The position numbers and the translations under genes are program-made. 14,827 bases of DNA from an uncultured Muribaculaceae bacterium (GTDB lineage Bacteria; Bacteroidota; Bacteroidia; Bacteroidales; Muribaculaceae): NCBI GenBank assembly GCA_910589095.1, contig CAJUSN010000051.1, positions 1-14,827 on the forward strand, read 5' to 3'. Numbering within the stretch: position 1 is the stretch's first letter; each line of letters starts with the position of its first letter. A model generated the notes under the pieces. The model did no database searches. It was not told the DNA's origin and saw nothing but the letters and a program-made list of their open reading frames with translations. Of this stretch, positions 1 to 10,100 are shown piece after piece.

Positions 1-2
1 CG

Positions 3-794
3 ATAATCTTGCCGGAGGCAAGAGCAGCAGAACCGTCAAAGGCCTACTATGAACTTGTGGGCAAAGCCGACAAAGCCATTTCCGATACAAAATTCGAAGA
101 AGCGATAGAGTATCTGCGCGATGCAATACGAATGGAACCGGAAAATCCGATGAATATATTGCTTCAATCGAACATAGGCATGGTACAATTCTATGCAGGC
201 GCCGATACACTTGCCATAGAAACACTCAGTGATGCGCACCGAAAAGCGCCCGCATCCGTTACGGTACTTCAAAACCGAGCCAAAGTGTACACGGCTATGG
301 GCCGACCGTTGGATGCACTCCATGACTATTCGCGCATAATAGCTCTTGACAGCACATTGGTTGAGCCTCTATATTATCACTCTATGATAAGTTTCAGTTT
401 GGGCGATGACTCCACATGCGTGGCCGATATAGAAAAAATGAAGCATCTCTTTCCTGACAATAATGCCACTTACCTTGCCGAAGCCAACTTTTTCACTTAC
501 TCCGGCCATTATCACGAAGCTATCCCCTTGCTGAGTAAAGTTATAGAGGCTAATCCAACTGCAACAGATTACTCGGCACGTGCCCTGTGTTACCTCATGA
601 CCGACCAACTTGGAGAAGCTTCGGAGGATATCGCTCGCGGAATCGAGCTTGATCCAACCGACGGCGAACTTTACCTTTACCGCGCCATGCTGAACAAGGC
701 TCGCTATAGACCTGACGATGCACGCGCCGATGCCCAGAAGGCCCGAATGTACGGAGTGGCATCTGAGCGCATAAAAAGCCTCGGGCTTGACTGA
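3..794 (+). CDS. Tetratricopeptide-repeat (TPR) protein, 5' partial
   Basis: This is the C-terminal part of a TPR protein. The frame is open to the left edge of the window, and the first possible start (TTG at 9) is unconvincing, so the true start lies outside; a secretion signal may have been lost with it. The visible 264 residues are a continuous array of about 34-residue helical pairs with TPR spacing. Examples are the unit with KFEEAIEYLRDAIRMEPEN, later units with RPLDALHDYSRIIALDS, HYHEAIPLLSKVIEANP and QLGEASEDIARGIELDP, and a last partial unit with YRPDDARADAQKA. The Ala/Gly and Pro positions of the TPR consensus are well kept. TPR arrays are protein-binding scaffolds, and nothing here names the partner. 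The stop TGA is at 792-794, followed by 207 bases before the next gene. The TPR call is secure; the specific role is unknown. Confidence 0.85.
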   Translation: MILPEARAAEPSKAYYELVGKADKAISDTKFEEAIEYLRDAIRMEPENPMNILLQSNIGMVQFYAGADTLAIETLSDAHRKAPASVTVLQNRAKVYTAMGRPLDALHDYSRIIALDSTLVEPLYYHSMISFSLGDDSTCVADIEKMKHLFPDNNATYLAEANFFTYSGHYHEAIPLLSKVIEANPTATDYSARALCYLMTDQLGEASEDIARGIELDPTDGELYLYRAMLNKARYRPDDARADAQKARMYGVASERIKSLGLD

Positions 795-918
795 AACTCC
801 CTTCTATGAACATTCCACAGAAGAGGGAAAACGTCCTGTTCAATGACATTTTTTTAATAAAACCGCACTTTTTTAGGTCAATAGAACCAATTTGTCCGCT
901 AAATTGTTATCATTGGTG

Positions 919-948
919 ATTGTATTTTACGTTTTTTTCGTACATTTG
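919..948 (+). promoter_or_regulatory. Bacteroides-type promoter for the winged-helix gene
   Basis: TACATTTG at 941-948 matches the Bacteroidota -7 consensus TAnnTTTG exactly. A weaker -33 element, ATTG at 919-922, lies 18 bases upstream. Transcription would begin near 955, leaving a leader of roughly 47 bases before the ATG at 1002. The rest of the 795-1001 gap is AT-rich, with T-runs near 849-855 and 869-875 and only a weak, bulged hairpin at 798-828 that might end the TPR transcript. I see no other structure in the gap. Confidence 0.55.
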
Positions 949-1001
949 CAAGCAACTATAACCAAACCTATATATTGTTTAACAAACTAATAACATTAAA
1001 A

Positions 1002-1214
1002 ATGACAACAGACATCATTGGATTTTGGGCAGGAGAAGTGTGGAATGCACTCAACGAAGCAGACGTTTTAGGCATGAAACAGCTCAAAAAAATCACCAAA
1101 CTTAAAGAAAAAGAAATTTATGCAGCTCTCGGTTGGCTTGCCCGCGAAAACAAAGTGGCCTTCAGCGAAACCGACGACGAAAAGAAAGAGATTCTCGTGG
1201 CTTTGGTTGACTGA
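1002..1214 (+). CDS. Small winged helix-turn-helix protein (DUF2582 family)
   Basis: This 70-residue protein resembles the DUF2582 winged-helix family common in Bacteroidota. Visible signatures are an N-terminal helix (IIGFWAGEVWNALNEAD), a helix-turn-helix stretch (MKQLKKITKLKEKEIYAALGWLARE, about residues 25-49) and a short acidic beta-wing (KVAFSETDDEKKEILVALVD) at the end. The family resembles DNA-binding wings, but its cellular role is unknown to me and DNA binding is not proven. I chose the ATG at 1002 over a TTG nine codons upstream because family members begin just before the IGxxAGxVW motif, and the A-rich bases before it suit Bacteroidota initiation. It has its own promoter (919-948) and is followed by a strong hairpin (1246-1279), so it may be monocistronic. 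The protein is highly charged and lysine-rich. Confidence 0.88.
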   Translation: MTTDIIGFWAGEVWNALNEADVLGMKQLKKITKLKEKEIYAALGWLARENKVAFSETDDEKKEILVALVD

Positions 1215-1237
1215 TTAATCTGAGCCACTTCTATTTG
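1206..1237 (+). promoter_or_regulatory. Weak candidate promoter for rsgA
   Basis: TCTATTTG at 1230-1237 differs from the -7 consensus TAnnTTTG at one base, and GTTG at 1206-1209 sits 20 bases upstream as a possible -33 element. If used, transcription would start near 1244, so the rsgA message would begin almost exactly at the hairpin of 1246-1279. The match is imperfect and the -33 part overlaps the end of the preceding gene. Confidence 0.3.
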
Positions 1238-1245
1238 CAACTTTA

Positions 1246-1279
1246 ACAAAGTCCCGACACACAATTGTCAGGACTTTGT
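1246..1279 (+). terminator. Strong hairpin between the winged-helix gene and rsgA
   Basis: ACAAAGTCC (1246-1254) pairs perfectly with GGACTTTGT (1271-1279). After one C/A mismatch the stem continues with GACA (1256-1259) and TGTC (1266-1269), closing a six-base loop. That is 13 pairs in 34 bases. It lies 32 bases after the stop of the upstream gene and ends 33 bases before the rsgA ATG. A terminator for the winged-helix gene is the simplest reading, but no T-run follows the stem. It could instead be a structured 5' end of the rsgA message. The hairpin itself is certain; its role is not. Confidence 0.6.
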
Positions 1280-1311
1280 CATGTAAAACCCCATCATTGA
1301 ATCACCACAAC

Positions 1312-2247
1312 ATGGACGCTCTTGTAATAAGAAACACCGGCAGCAGCTATACCGTGGCTACGGATGACAACCGCGAAGTAAATTGCAAAATTAAAGGACG
1401 CTTCCGACTCAAAGGGATCCGAACGACCAACCCGGTGGCCGTCGGCGACCGCGTGGTGATAACCGAAGGTCCCGACGGGGCCGCTTACATTACGGATATC
1501 CATCCCCGTAAGAACTATATTATACGCCGTGCCAGCAATTTGTCGAAAGAGGCTCACATCATAGCCGCCAATTTGGATCAGGCCATGCTGATTGTGACGC
1601 TTACCCATCCTGTAACCTCAACCACATTCATCGACCGCTTCCTTTCAACGGCCGAAGCTTACCGTATTCCCGCCGTTATCGTTATAAACAAGACCGACCT
1701 CCTGACGGATCCTGACTCGCAGGAGCTACTGGAAGCGGTGACATATCTCTACACATCAATAGGCTACAAGGTTATCCATTCCTCAGCAAAGAATCATCAA
1801 GGAATAGATGAAATCCGAGATGCACTCAGGGGAAAAACCACATTGCTCTCGGGGAACTCGGGAGTTGGGAAATCATCTATAATCAACGAAATAATCCCTA
1901 CGCTCCAATTGCGCACCGCTGAAATATCAGCCACGCACTTGACCGGAATGCACACCACTACATTCTCCGAGATGTTCCCTCTCCCGGAAGGTGGCTACAT
2001 TATTGACACTCCCGGAGTGAAAGGTTTCGGGACGATAGATTATGATCGGTATGAAGTGGCTCACTTCTTCCCGGAGATATTTGCCGAGGCTGCCCACTGC
2101 CGTTACAACAACTGCACACACACTCATGAGCCGGGATGCGCTGTGCGCGAAGCGCTGGAGGAGCAACGCATAGCGCAGTCGCGCTACGCATCATATCTGT
2201 CAATTCTTGAAGATATCGACCACGAAAAATACCGTCAGGGATATTGA
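1312..2247 (+). CDS. rsgA: Ribosome small-subunit-dependent GTPase A (RsgA/YjeQ)
   Basis: RsgA is a GTPase that checks and releases late 30S ribosomal subunits during maturation. The 311-residue protein has the expected layout: an N-terminal OB-fold (about residues 1-65), a circularly permuted GTPase domain, and a C-terminal zinc domain. The GTPase motifs appear in permuted order: G4 NKTD at 126-129, the P-loop GNSGVGKSS at 181-189, and G3 DTPG at 232-235. The zinc ligands fit C263, C268, H270 and C276. The HLTGMHTTTF stretch (209-218) is the family's switch region. I chose the ATG at 1312 because homologues begin with a short lead into the OB-fold; a TTG at 1276 would put the start inside the preceding hairpin. 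There is no Shine-Dalgarno sequence, as is usual in this phylum. The gene converges with the ABC-F gene, leaving 37 bases between the two stops. Confidence 0.97.
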   Translation: MDALVIRNTGSSYTVATDDNREVNCKIKGRFRLKGIRTTNPVAVGDRVVITEGPDGAAYITDIHPRKNYIIRRASNLSKEAHIIAANLDQAMLIVTLTHPVTSTTFIDRFLSTAEAYRIPAVIVINKTDLLTDPDSQELLEAVTYLYTSIGYKVIHSSAKNHQGIDEIRDALRGKTTLLSGNSGVGKSSIINEIIPTLQLRTAEISATHLTGMHTTTFSEMFPLPEGGYIIDTPGVKGFGTIDYDRYEVAHFFPEIFAEAAHCRYNNCTHTHEPGCAVREALEEQRIAQSRYASYLSILEDIDHEKYRQGY

Positions 2248-2284
2248 TTCTCACTCACCAAGTGAATTAGCACGAGGAAACTTC

Positions 2285-4159
2285 TCATCCCTCAATCTCG
2301 GAGAGCTCCAGCCAGCGGAGTTCTTTCTCGTCAAGGAGTTCAGTCAACTCATTATAGCGGCGTGAAACACCATCAGCATCCTCAAGAGGCGTTCCGGAAG
2401 CAAACATAGCTTCAATTGACTTCTTCTCTTCCGTCAGACGGTCAATCTCCTCAGTGAGTGATTCAAGCTCTTTGCGTTCCTTAAACGAGAGCTTGCGAGG
2501 GCGTTCCGCACGCCTCTCTTTTTGTTTTGAATCCGGTTGCTGTTCACGCTTTGCCTCGGCGGCCTCGCGCGACTTCTGCTCATTGCGCCATTGGCGATAT
2601 TCGGTATAATTTCCAGGGAAATCCTTTACATACCCGTCGCCTTCCATAACAAAAAGATGGTCAACGATATTATCCAGGAAGAAGCGGTCATGCGAAATCA
2701 CAATCAAACACCCTTGGAATTCTGACAGGTATTCTTCAAGAATGCCGAGTGTAACGATATCCAGATCATTGGTTGGCTCATCAAGGATGAGGAAGTTAGG
2801 ACGTCGCATCAGAGTCACAGCCAAGTGCAGGCGCGCACGTTCACCACCGGAAAGGGTATGGATGTACTTCTGCTGATCGGCCGGCGAAAACAGGAAGCGA
2901 GTCAGAAACTGCATGGGGGTATAGGAATGTTTGTCGTCAAGCACGATATGCTCGGCTATGTCGCTGACCGCATCTATCACCTTCTTACTCGTGTCAAAAG
3001 ATATACCTTGTTGGCTGTAATAACCAAAGCGCACGGTTTCGCCAACGTTCCACTTCCCTCCATCAACCGGCTCTATACCCTGAAGCATCTTGATGAAAGT
3101 TGATTTACCAACACCGTTTGGACCGATTATTCCCACTCGTTCGCGTCGGGCAAACGTGTAAGTGAAGTCACGCAGAATCACTTTTTCACCGAAACTCTTG
3201 GTTATGCCCTCGGCTTCAAATATCTTAGAACCGATATAGGAAGCCTTGACGGAGGACAGTTCTACATTATTCTCCGTGTAATTGGCTCGCGAGCGCTCTT
3301 GAAGTTTATAAAATGAGTCAATTCGGAACTGAGCTTTACCGGCACGCGCCTGAGGCTGCCGACGCATCCATTCCTGTTCGCGACGGAGGGTATTTTTCAC
3401 CTTGGCAAGTTCAGCCGTAAGAGCCTCTATACGCTCGGCACGACGGCGCAGATAGTAATCATAGTTGCCATCGTAAGTGAATGTTTGCTGCATGTCGATT
3501 TCAATAATCTTGTTGCAGACCCTGTCAAGAAAGTAGCGGTCGTGAGTGACCATGAGGAGTGTGACATTCTGCCGGGTAAGATATGCTTCAAGCCATTCTA
3601 TCACCTCAATGTCCAAATGGTTGGTGGGCTCATCAAGAATAAGCAGGTCGGGCTGTTCAAGAAGGGTGCGCGCAATGGCCACACGCTTCAGTTGCCCACC
3701 TGACAGTGTATCGACCGAGGCTTGCAGATCCGTAATCTGCAAGCGGGTAAGAAGCTGACACAGACGGTCGTCATAATCCCAAGCTGCAGCCGCATCCATC
3801 TCAGCCATCGCCTTTGTGATTCGCTCCTCATCGCCTGACATCACAGCCTCTTCATACTGGGCTGTAACTTTTGCCGAAAGGGTATCAGGAATCATGCAGG
3901 CCTCAAGCACGGATACTCCCTCAGGAAAATGTGGCGATTGCTCCACCCACCCCACACGTATGCCTGAGCGAAATGTTACAGAACCGCTGTCGGGGCTTTC
4001 GTGTCCGGCTATGATGCTGAGCAAGGTGGTTTTGCCTGTACCGTTCTTGGCAATGAGACCAATCTTGTCGCCCTGATTGACACCAAAGGTTACATCCGCA
4101 AATAGAAGGCGATCGCCATAACTTTTGGTAATATTTTCAAGTTGCAAATAACTTATCAT
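2285..4159 (-). CDS. ABC-F family ATPase, Uup-like
   Basis: This is a soluble ABC-F protein with two ATP-binding domains and no membrane segments. Such proteins act on ribosomes, at the E site, rather than as transporters. Domain 1 has a Walker A at 37-44 (AKNGTGKT, with Ala in place of the first Gly), signature LSGGQ at 152-156, Walker B LLILDE at 172-177, and H-switch His206. A charged, probably coiled-coil linker spans about 240-300. Domain 2 has Walker A GPNGVGKST at 346-354, LSGGE at 436-440, LILDEP at 457-462, and His490. A basic stretch and C-terminal coiled coil (about 535-622) resemble the Uup tail, which is why I favour Uup over EttA. The 624-residue length fits Uup. The ATG at 4159 lies 27 bases after the sprA stop on the same strand with no promoter evident, so it is probably co-transcribed with ruvA and sprA. 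It does not look like a dedicated antibiotic-resistance ABC-F, though sequence alone cannot exclude that. Confidence 0.93.
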   Translation of the reverse strand: MISYLQLENITKSYGDRLLFADVTFGVNQGDKIGLIAKNGTGKTTLLSIIAGHESPDSGSVTFRSGIRVGWVEQSPHFPEGVSVLEACMIPDTLSAKVTAQYEEAVMSGDEERITKAMAEMDAAAAWDYDDRLCQLLTRLQITDLQASVDTLSGGQLKRVAIARTLLEQPDLLILDEPTNHLDIEVIEWLEAYLTRQNVTLLMVTHDRYFLDRVCNKIIEIDMQQTFTYDGNYDYYLRRRAERIEALTAELAKVKNTLRREQEWMRRQPQARAGKAQFRIDSFYKLQERSRANYTENNVELSSVKASYIGSKIFEAEGITKSFGEKVILRDFTYTFARRERVGIIGPNGVGKSTFIKMLQGIEPVDGGKWNVGETVRFGYYSQQGISFDTSKKVIDAVSDIAEHIVLDDKHSYTPMQFLTRFLFSPADQQKYIHTLSGGERARLHLAVTLMRRPNFLILDEPTNDLDIVTLGILEEYLSEFQGCLIVISHDRFFLDNIVDHLFVMEGDGYVKDFPGNYTEYRQWRNEQKSREAAEAKREQQPDSKQKERRAERPRKLSFKERKELESLTEEIDRLTEEKKSIEAMFASGTPLEDADGVSRRYNELTELLDEKELRWLELSEIEG

Positions 4160-4186
4160 ATCTTTTATGGAGGCGAAGAGGATGAA

Positions 4187-7100
4187 TTAACGTGATAATG
4201 AGAAATTGAATGAGATTCCGAACGCAGTGTTGGTGGTGGGATAAGCGGTTGATGAAACCAGAGGAGTGTTGATCTGATGCTCGAAATAGAGCCCGAGCGT
4301 CATGCGTTTTGAAAGAATATAATTTGCAGCCACATTAACCGAAATGGTGCGGTTACCGGAAGTGGCTTGAGTAAATGCGTTTTCAATACGACGGATCAAT
4401 GCTGTGGTTTCAGCATACGAGAAGTCGGCGTTAATCGACAAGTCATTGCTTATCCCCTGCTGTGAGCCTTTCATCTTTAGCACAGTGTTGAAGCCAACAA
4501 TCTTATAACCGAAACCTGCAGTGAGGCCCTTCTGATTAGCCTCGACGATCTGACCCGCCGAGGTGTTGAGGGTGAGAGTTCTGGAATCGCGATACTCGGC
4601 ATTGAAGGTCATGTTGTTGTAGAGTGTTGCGGTTAACCCGATAAGCGGAGCGAAACGCTCGGTGATAGCTACGGATGAGATGTTGTAAGGCGAGGATGGA
4701 ATGGGTTGTCCGGTGATTTCATCAAGGGTAAAACCAAGACGGTCGCCCGACGCCGAAATCCAGTTGAGATAAGAGGAGTAGGAACCCACTGAGTAAGTAC
4801 ACTGATAGGCGTGCGAGAGCGTGAGGCTCTTGAAGATTCCGGCGATGGGAGCTATCTGGGTAAGGCCATCATAAGTCACGCGCCAGTTTGGCAGAATCTG
4901 AGCCAAGGAGGGGAACGGATCGAGATACTGCGTGGTGGCATTGGTCCCTGTGTAAGCTGCCATGAAGGCCGGAATGAGGACATCTGAGCCGGTAGCGCTC
5001 ACGGTACCCACTTCCGGATTGAACAGAGCGCCTGCATTGGGATTGCCTTCCATGAAGCCTGTGGTGGGATAGGTCATGCCACGGTATTGGCTCTCCACTC
5101 TTTCGGCAATAACAGGAATGTTTTCAAGGAAGCGGTTGAACGTAGCGCTCTCGTAATTGTTATTGGCCGATGACGATCGCAGAGCCGTGGCAATGGCGCA
5201 ATGTGTTTTGGTGTAGCTTCCGGCCAATGTAGTGGGCATGTCATCGTACATGAACTGCACCTGACGCGTACGGTTGTCCGTGCGATTTCCTGTTAGTTGG
5301 ATCTTCAAACCTTTAATAGGTTCAAGTGCCACTTCAAGGTTGAATTCCTGAGTGTGGGAATACATTGCAGGAGACGTCTGTCCATCAGCACCCATGAGCC
5401 AACCGCGATCTTTGGCTCGCTGGATATAGGTCTCATCAGTGAATCCGAATGCGAAATCAAGTCCGGGCGCCATGGGGCCATAGCTTCGTGTCTGACCGAA
5501 CACGTTGCCAATTTCCGGAAGGAAGAGTGGGAGAGACATGGAACGGGTATCGCGCCAGCGCACTGTGAGCGAGCGAGTCGACATGAGGAAACGCGCGGTG
5601 TACTCCCCTGCTTCATCCCATAAAGTTTTCTGCTTGATTACCTCCAGTACTGTGAACTTTACGTTGACCGAGTCACGATTGAGAATCTCCACTGAATTCG
5701 CATCAAGAATCTTAGTCTTGACGGGATAAGGTTGATTTGTTTTTGCATCCACTGCCGTTACTTTCACTTTCTTATTTCTAAGATTGTGCTTGATGACAAT
5801 AGAAGTGTCGGGCTTGAGAGCAAAAGTACGTTCAAAACGCTTAGGTTTCGGAGTATTGGATTTCTGTTTAGCGTTTGTCTTGGCATTTTTAGCACCTTTT
5901 TTAGGTGGAGTAGCTCGGCGCGAAGCCGTGAATCGGGTGTTAACTTTTTTAAGGTAAGGATTCTTGTTGTAGAGCCCTTCCAAGTTGATACGACCATCTA
6001 CATTCCATGCAGCCTGATTAGAAATGGTGTTGCCCATGTTGACATCCTCCACCGTCGCTCCGCGATCCCACCGATATGTTGCGTTATAGGTTGCATTTGC
6101 CGAAATGAAGTCAAGCACCGGGATGCGATTGAAAGGAGCGCGGTAGGTACCTGTAAACGTCTGGTTATAGGCCCAGGGTGTACCCATGTGGAGAATACTT
6201 TGCCAAACGGTATCGCGCCATTCGCGATACTTGTCCGGGAACAAGCGACGGTTGACGGCACCGACCGGTTCCTCTATTCGGGCCTGGGTGTTGGAATTGA
6301 ATGTGAGTTGCAGTGTCTTTGTTAGGTTCCAAGTGAGCGCGAGCTGACGATCCCAAAGGAAATTCTTGCTCACTGACACCGGAAGTTGGAAATCCACGTC
6401 GGTTTCGCTGCGGGTCTGCTGCTCGTAGTAATATCGGCTCATTGTTGTGAGGAACGAAATGGAATTGGGCAGCCAATTCAGTTCCCAATCGCGGAAGAAT
6501 TGCAGATTCTTGTTCTTGGTGCGTATGAACTTGAATGGCTTAAAACCCTTGACATAAGGTGTGTAGGTGTACTGGAAGCTGCCACGGTAATCGTTCAGGT
6601 TCTCATACTCGGTGGTTGGATCAGATTTAGCCGATTTGTTGAACGAGAAATTGACCGAGAAGTTAGCCGGGTCCCAAGGCATCGGATTGGTGCTACGCAC
6701 ATCGAACTGCAGACCCGAGATACTGAAATTTTGCTGAGTGGAGCGCTCGAGAGCAAAACTCTTTATTGAGTCCTGCTCTTGTTTGGAAGCACCCTCGAGA
6801 GCATCTTTCAGCAACACATCCTGATCAAGCGGATTGTACTTCGGGGTGGTGGTCTCTTTGGTCATGGAGTAGAATATGGGGGCGCGTAGCTTAACCTTTT
6901 CAGGGAGGAAACGTCCCATGTCGGCCTGCACAGCCATCGAATAGCGAGAGTAGTCGTCCATACGACGATCATTCAGACCTTGATCTACCCCGCCGAAACC
7001 TGCCGACTCATGATGGTAAGTGAAATTAAGGGTAGCTATATCGGACACGGCAAGTTGTGCCGAGCCATCGGCGGCCCATCCACCCGAGCTTTCAAAATCG

Positions 7101-10100
7101 GTGACCTTTAACTCGTTCACCCAAACCACTCCATCTTTAATGGCAGCGGAATTATTACGCACACCAACCATAATGACGCGCACATCGCTGAGCGATGGAT
7201 TACCGACCACTGCCATTCGGTTATTCTCGTTGTCAGGGTCACGATCGGAATACAGAGTTGCAAATCCAACGCCTTCCTGACCTTCGCGCTTAGCTTGGTT
7301 ACGTTGCTTTTTAAGATCAACGAGGTTTTGAAGCTTGAAATTAAGGAAGTTGCTTTCAGGCCATACAATGTAGCGGTCCGATACTCCGTCGCTGTAATGA
7401 CCGAATGGAGTCAGGCGAAGTGGCACTTCATATTCATAGAAATTGTTCTTGACGTCAGTTCCAAGACGCACAAATACCGAAAGGTCACCATTGGCAAGCG
7501 AACGGGTGTCGTCGATGAGCGGCTCTGCATGCACCCACATCTGCATACGTGCGTAATTGCGGAGGTCCTGCGAGGTATTGCGGTAAACGGCACGGGCATC
7601 GCCTGCGCGCAAATCAGTCACCTTTAGAGAAAGAGATTGCTCATTGAGCTGCACCACCTGCGACTGGCCGGGGTCGGAAATACGGGTCACGCCCGGAGGC
7701 AACACATAGTTGACGGGAGTGCGACCCGAATTCTCTTCAATGTTCACCACCGAAACGTCAAGCTGTCCATCGGCGGGAGTATCACCTCGGTTATTAAGGT
7801 TGAAGTCATACACACGCCAATCACCGCGCACAAGTTCAAGAGTGGCGAAACGCAAGTGAGTGGTTTCTTTGAACCCGGTCATGAACATGCGCACAAAACG
7901 TATGGTTGAAAAGCCGCTGATAGAGCCAACAATCTTTTCATAATCGTCCAAAGGAATTTTGAACTGGTACCATTCCACCTCCAGTTCACCGCCGTCGCGG
8001 GTGGGAACGACTGAAACTTGCTTGTCAGTAATATAGTTTTTACCCACCACAAGATCTTCCGGGCGAATTGAAACCTTATACTGGTAATAGCGCTCATACT
8101 CGTTGAGCGTGTTGTCCTGATTGATATCTTCCACATCGGGAAGGGCGCGTGATGACTGGTAAAGAGCATCCCCGGCATCCTCCGGAGACAGGGAGTTGCC
8201 CTCCACTCCATTGTAACGCTTATAACGTTCAAGGATAGAAAGGCGTTCCTCATCGTAATCATATCCGCGGTAGAAATGATAGTTATCGCCTGCGGGGTCA
8301 TTCAGAGGTGAAAACTTGTCGGACTCCATGCGAGCCACTGCATCAGGCGAAAGCTTACGTTTCAGGTCGTCGAGATAGCGGGAATAGGAGTCGAAGGTGA
8401 ACTCATCATCATTGCGGAGACCGTCAAGACCTACATCCTGGTTGAGACGGGCATCGTTGCTGTTGTCAAAAGCATAGGTCAGAGAGTTTTCGGAGCTGAC
8501 ACGCCCCCATACAGTGGTGCGGGTGTTATCGGTGGATCCGTTATAAGGCAATCCGTTTTCGTAACTTTTCAAACCGTCCTTGAGGATATCTTCCGACACT
8601 TCTCCGAAATTGAAATAAAGGTCGCCGCCCTCCCTATTTGGATTTTCCGGATCCAGGAACGGATTAAGAAGCCAAAATTGAACGTATTCAATATTGCTTT
8701 GCTCAAAGTTGGTGTTGTCAAGTCGGCGCATGATACCACCCCATCGTTTCTCAGGTTGAGTGAGATATCCCTGATCATCGATGTTGACGGCATCAAGATT
8801 GTAAGGACCTCGCTCCTTGGGATAGAATGAGAGGTTGAGAGTCTGGATAGTGGATGACTCACCGTAAGTGAGCTGGCGGTCAGGATAGATTTCACGAGAA
8901 GTGATTTCGCGCACATATGGATTACTCTGCTGCTTGAGGTCGTTGCGAATATAACCGGGCGCAAGCGATGAGTTGCGAGAGGTGAACATGCGGTCAATGT
9001 AGTACCAGTTGAGCAGGGCTCGGTTTTTACCATAATCCACATTGTTGGAGAGAGCGGCTTCGGGGAAAAGCGCCGACCCGGAATTGTCGTAAGGCGTAGA
9101 AGCAAGGAACCAAGAGTATGGAGAGCGGAGGTCGATACCTGACTGGGCGCTTTCAAAATCGTCTATATATGAGCTACCCTGATTGCTGCCGCTTTTCTGC
9201 TGATGGGGAATGAGCTGAGCAAACTCACCCTGAAGGGAAAGGCGTGAGGGAGCTGTGGCATTAACAGTGGGGATCTTGCTAACAAGATTCGTGAGCCACA
9301 TAAATTCACTGTTATAAGCGAAGTTAAGTCCCCACATGGTGTTATTAACCGTTTCTTCACCAATATTGACCTTTTCAGTCAGCGCTTTCTCTCCATAATG
9401 AAGAAGGGTACCTCCAATATTGAAATTGTCACTGAATTTATAATTAAGATCAAGTCCCAATAGAGTTTTCCGTTGGGTAGAGAACATGGACTGGTTTTCA
9501 AGTGTGACGCTGATGCTTTGCCCGGAGTCAATTATGCTCTGGTTGGTTATGGTCACTATACCCATAGAGTAGTCCACAGTATAGTCGGAGTTCTCCGTGA
9601 GGGTGACACCACCTGCGGTAACCACGACCGATCCGCGAGGCACATTCATGGCATTAAGGCGTATCTGAGATCCTGAGGATGCCTGATACTCTCCTGTGAG
9701 CATGAACTTGTTCTTGTCGGCAAACTGACGTGCCACAACGAGCGTAGAGTCATATAGCTCTTGATAAACGTATTGCTGGGCAAGCGCCGGATTTCCTATT
9801 TTTTTGGCAAGATGTTCACCAAAGGGCTCCACAACAGGGAATATGACCTTACCTGTAGAAGAAATAACGGTGTAGCCCTCGACATAGTCAAAGAATCCAT
9901 CGGAATTAGATTCCTGATTGGAATCCAATCGGTCAAGATTCAGGACTTGAAGCAAAGGTTTATCTGAGATGCCGGGAACGGGAAGATAATTGATCTGCGT
10001 GCCGGTTGTATCCGAAAGGTACTTTATTTGTAACTTGAAGTTGGCCTGCTGAAGTTGGTAAGCACCAAGTGAGTACACATTCTTCATCATGAGGTCCCAG

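Noticed and set aside
37..44. Loss of the first glycine in the ABC-F domain 1 Walker A as a sign of a dead ATP site (residues 37-44 of the protein encoded at 2285-4159)
   Set aside because: The catalytic Lys and Thr, Walker B, signature and switch His are all intact, and Ala at this position is, as I recall, common in Bacteroidota homologues.
798..828. Possible terminator after the TPR gene (TCCCTTCT / AGAAGAGGGA)
   Set aside because: The pairing needs a bulge and the T-run is about 20 bases away; I only mention it in the promoter entry.
2251..2265. Possible terminator between the convergent rsgA and ABC-F genes (TCACT / AGTGA)
   Set aside because: The stem has only five pairs and no T-run, so it is too weak to call.
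5732..6325. A 197-codon open frame on the plus strand, opposite sprA
   Set aside because: It lies wholly antisense to well-conserved sprA coding sequence, has a cysteine-rich, non-domain-like translation, and has no promoter. It is a by-product of sprA codon use, as are the other plus-strand frames between 4200 and 11700.
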